From Terasakiella magnetica (GTDB lineage Bacteria > Pseudomonadota > Alphaproteobacteria > Rhodospirillales > Magnetospirillaceae): a DNA stretch of 64,000 nucleotides. The DNA is taken from contig CACVCF010000112.1 of the NCBI GenBank assembly GCA_902729415.1, positions 1 to 64,000 of the forward strand. Direction: 5' to 3'. The number at the start of each line of letters is the position of its first letter. The stretch's first letter is position 1. Positions 62,366-64,000 of the stretch are shown piece after piece. Under the pieces are notes generated by a model. The model ran no database searches, was not told the DNA's origin, and was given only the letters and a program-made list of their open reading frames with translations. A program made the position numbers and the translations under genes.

Positions 62366-62797
62366 ATGGCCATGACCTTCGGGCCATCCGGCGGCGATGA
62401 CGACCAGATGATGTCCACCATCAATACGACGCCGTTGGTGGACATCATGCTGGTGCTGCTGATTATCTTCCTCATCACCATTCCGGTGGTGACCCACACG
62501 GTGCCGGTAAATCTGCCCCAGGAAGTCAACCAGCCGACCCAGACCAAGCCCCAGAACATCACCATCGCCATCGACCGTGATGGGGGGGTGTTCTGGAACG
62601 AGGAGCGGGTGGCCGACAAACAAGCTCTGCTGGCCCGGCTCAAGGCTGCGGCGGTACTGACGCCACAGCCCGAGGTGCATATTCGCGGCGACCAGGATGC
62701 CCGCTATGACCATGTCGGCCGGGTGGTGACGGCCTGTCAGCGCGCTGGGATCACCAAGCTGGGCTTTATCACCGAGCCTCCTGCGCGGGGAGGATGA
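62366..62797 (+). CDS. exbD: ExbD-family protein, first copy
   Basis: ExbD (143 residues) has one N-terminal membrane helix with the essential Asp in TPLVDIMLVLLIIFLI and a periplasmic domain. It starts one base after the exbB stop. A second, diverged copy follows 4 bases later. Confidence 0.92.
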   Translation: MAMTFGPSGGDDDQMMSTINTTPLVDIMLVLLIIFLITIPVVTHTVPVNLPQEVNQPTQTKPQNITIAIDRDGGVFWNEERVADKQALLARLKAAAVLTPQPEVHIRGDQDARYDHVGRVVTACQRAGITKLGFITEPPARGG

Positions 62798-62801
62798 CGC
62801 G

Positions 62802-63233
62802 ATGGCGATGAATATCGGACCTGGCAGCAATTCCGACGAGCCTGAAATCCTGATCGATATCAACACCACGCCGCTGATCGACGTGATGCTGGTGCTACTG
62901 ATCATGTTGATCATCACCATTCCGATGCAGACCCACGCGGTAAAGCTGGACCTGCCCAACGGCCCGCCGCCGGTGACGACGGTGCTGCCCGAGGTGGTGC
63001 GCATCGATGTGGATTTCGACGGTACCATCTTATGGAATGGCGCCGTGGTTGCCGACCGCTCCAGCCTGGAGGCGCGGCTGGCCATGATCGCCCGCGCCGA
63101 GCCTCAGCCCGAGGTGCATCTGCGTCCCAACAAGCTGGTGACCTATAAGCATGTGGCGGCGGTGATGGCCTCGGCCCAACATCTGGGCGTCACCAAGGTT
63201 GGCATCATCGGCGGCGAGCAATTCGGGGAATAA
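62802..63233 (+). CDS. ExbD-family protein, second copy
   Basis: This second 143-residue ExbD has the same layout, with the proton-path Asp in TPLIDVMLVLLIMLII. It has diverged clearly from the first copy in the periplasmic part but keeps the ends QPEVHLRPNKLVTYKHV and LGVTKVGII. Paired exbD genes suggest an ExbD heterodimer in this TonB motor, as described for some multi-ExbD systems. Confidence 0.92.
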   Translation: MAMNIGPGSNSDEPEILIDINTTPLIDVMLVLLIMLIITIPMQTHAVKLDLPNGPPPVTTVLPEVVRIDVDFDGTILWNGAVVADRSSLEARLAMIARAEPQPEVHLRPNKLVTYKHVAAVMASAQHLGVTKVGIIGGEQFGE

Positions 63234-63235
63234 CC

Positions 63236-64000
63236 ATGCGTCATCTTCTGTGGCTTGCCCTTTGCCTTCATTTCTCGGTTCCGGCCCTTGCCCAGGACGG
63301 CAGCGTCCGCCCCGAGACCGGCAAGCCGTTGCAGGCGGCGCAGCATATGATCAAGGAGCGTAAGTTCAGCGACGCACTGGTCAAACTGCGCGAGGTCGAG
63401 GCCATTCCCAACCGCACGCCGACCGAAAACGGCCTGTTGGAACAGTTACGGCTGATCGCGGCGGTCAGCGCTGATCAGGGCGCGGTGGCGGCCAAGGCGT
63501 TTGACGGGCTGGCGGCGCTGGGGGCCTTGGCCCCGGCCCAGCGGCTGCAATTTTCCGAGGCCATTGCCGGAGCGTTCTTCCGCGCCAAGGATTATGCTGC
63601 GACAGTGGCCTGGGCTAACCGTGCCCTGGCGGCAGGAGGGACATCGGAGACTCTGCGTAATCTGTTGGTTCACGCTCCCTATCAGGCGGGTGATTACGCC
63701 GCCGCTGCCAAGGCGGTGACCGAGCAGATGGGGGCAGGGGGGCAGGTCAGCGAGGCACTGCTGCGCGTGCTGGCCGACTGCGCCGTGCAGATGAAAGATA
63801 CCAAGGCCTATGGGGCTGCGCTGGAGAAGCTGGCCACTTGGTACCCCAAGCCCGAAATCTGGACCGAGCTGATCCGTGCGGTGTCGGCCCGGCCCGGTTT
63901 TTCCGATCGTCTGGCCCTGGATGCGGCTCGGCTGGGGCTGGTGGTGGGAAGCTTCGCCAATAATTCCGGCCCGTATGTGGAACTGGCGGAACTGGCCTTG
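63236..64000 (+). CDS. Exported repeat protein of the TonB locus (runs off window)
   Basis: The first 255 codons are present and still open at the window end. A signal peptide (about 1-20, ending VPALAQ) is followed by alpha-helical, Ala-rich segments resembling tetratricopeptide repeats (LQAAQHMIKERKFSDALVKLREVE, AFFRAKDYAATVAWANRAL). Similar TPR proteins are known in some TonB-ExbBD operons, where they may help assemble the complex. It starts 2 bases after exbD2 and so belongs to this operon. Confidence 0.75.
   Translation, partial: MRHLLWLALCLHFSVPALAQDGSVRPETGKPLQAAQHMIKERKFSDALVKLREVEAIPNRTPTENGLLEQLRLIAAVSADQGAVAAKAFDGLAALGALAPAQRLQFSEAIAGAFFRAKDYAATVAWANRALAAGGTSETLRNLLVHAPYQAGDYAAAAKAVTEQMGAGGQVSEALLRVLADCAVQMKDTKAYGAALEKLATWYPKPEIWTELIRAVSARPGFSDRLALDAARLGLVVGSFANNSGPYVELAELAL

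Overview
The window is GC-rich, densely packed bacterial DNA. It reads as an alphaproteobacterium of the Rhodospirillales, most like Magnetospirillum. The pointers are a PDH E1-beta with an N-terminal lipoyl domain, a lipA-ratA pair, many c-di-GMP and chemotaxis proteins, cytochrome cd1 denitrification, and anaerobic aromatic degradation through CoA thioesters. The genus is an inference; the class is well supported.

Layout. 1-3.5 kb: a NifU-like Fe-S scaffold, then purQ-purL. 3.5-8.7 kb: c-di-GMP genes (PilZ, PAS-GGDEF, Cache-PAS-GGDEF-EAL). 9.1-16.6 kb: pyruvate dehydrogenase pdhA-pdhB-pdhC, an unrecognised gene, lpd, then lipA (makes the lipoyl cofactor PDH needs) and a RatA/COQ10-like gene. 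16.7-22.1 kb (minus strand): a complete branched-chain amino-acid type ABC transporter livG-livF-livK-livH-livM ending in a Crp-family regulator. 22.6-28.7 kb: glutamate synthase gltB-gltD. 28.9-36.3 kb: a chemoreceptor, NnrS, an MBL-fold hydrolase and a minus-strand histidine kinase/response regulator/secreted Cache operon.

36.5-48.4 kb is an anaerobic aromatic catabolism island. A PaaX-type regulator precedes a three-subunit Mo enzyme that best fits phenylacetyl-CoA:acceptor oxidoreductase (PadBCD), followed by the Mo-enzyme maturation factor FdhD. A MarR gene with two operator-like dyads then heads hcrCAB (4-hydroxybenzoyl-CoA reductase) and an XdhC-type maturation factor. Both enzymes would lead aromatic CoA thioesters toward benzoyl-CoA. 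The membrane subunit padD carries an apparent one-base deletion.

48.4-51.0 kb: a Cu(I)-exporting ATPase with its CueR regulator and a clear CueR operator. 51.0-53.0 kb: nirS behind several FNR/Nnr-like sites, one pair inside a perfect 33-bp palindrome; the nnrS gene 20 kb away also has an FNR-like dyad. 53-56 kb: a divergent polysaccharide deacetylase, a CaiB/BaiF CoA-transferase and a small membrane protein with a C10 tract. 56.2-64 kb: a metal-uptake-like locus with TlpA-like and BNR-repeat exported proteins on one strand, and a DUF2946-like Cys/His protein, a TonB-dependent receptor, TonB, ExbB, two ExbD and a secreted protein that runs off the window on the other. This last locus is the best candidate for a poorly described system; copper is the most likely substrate, by inference only.
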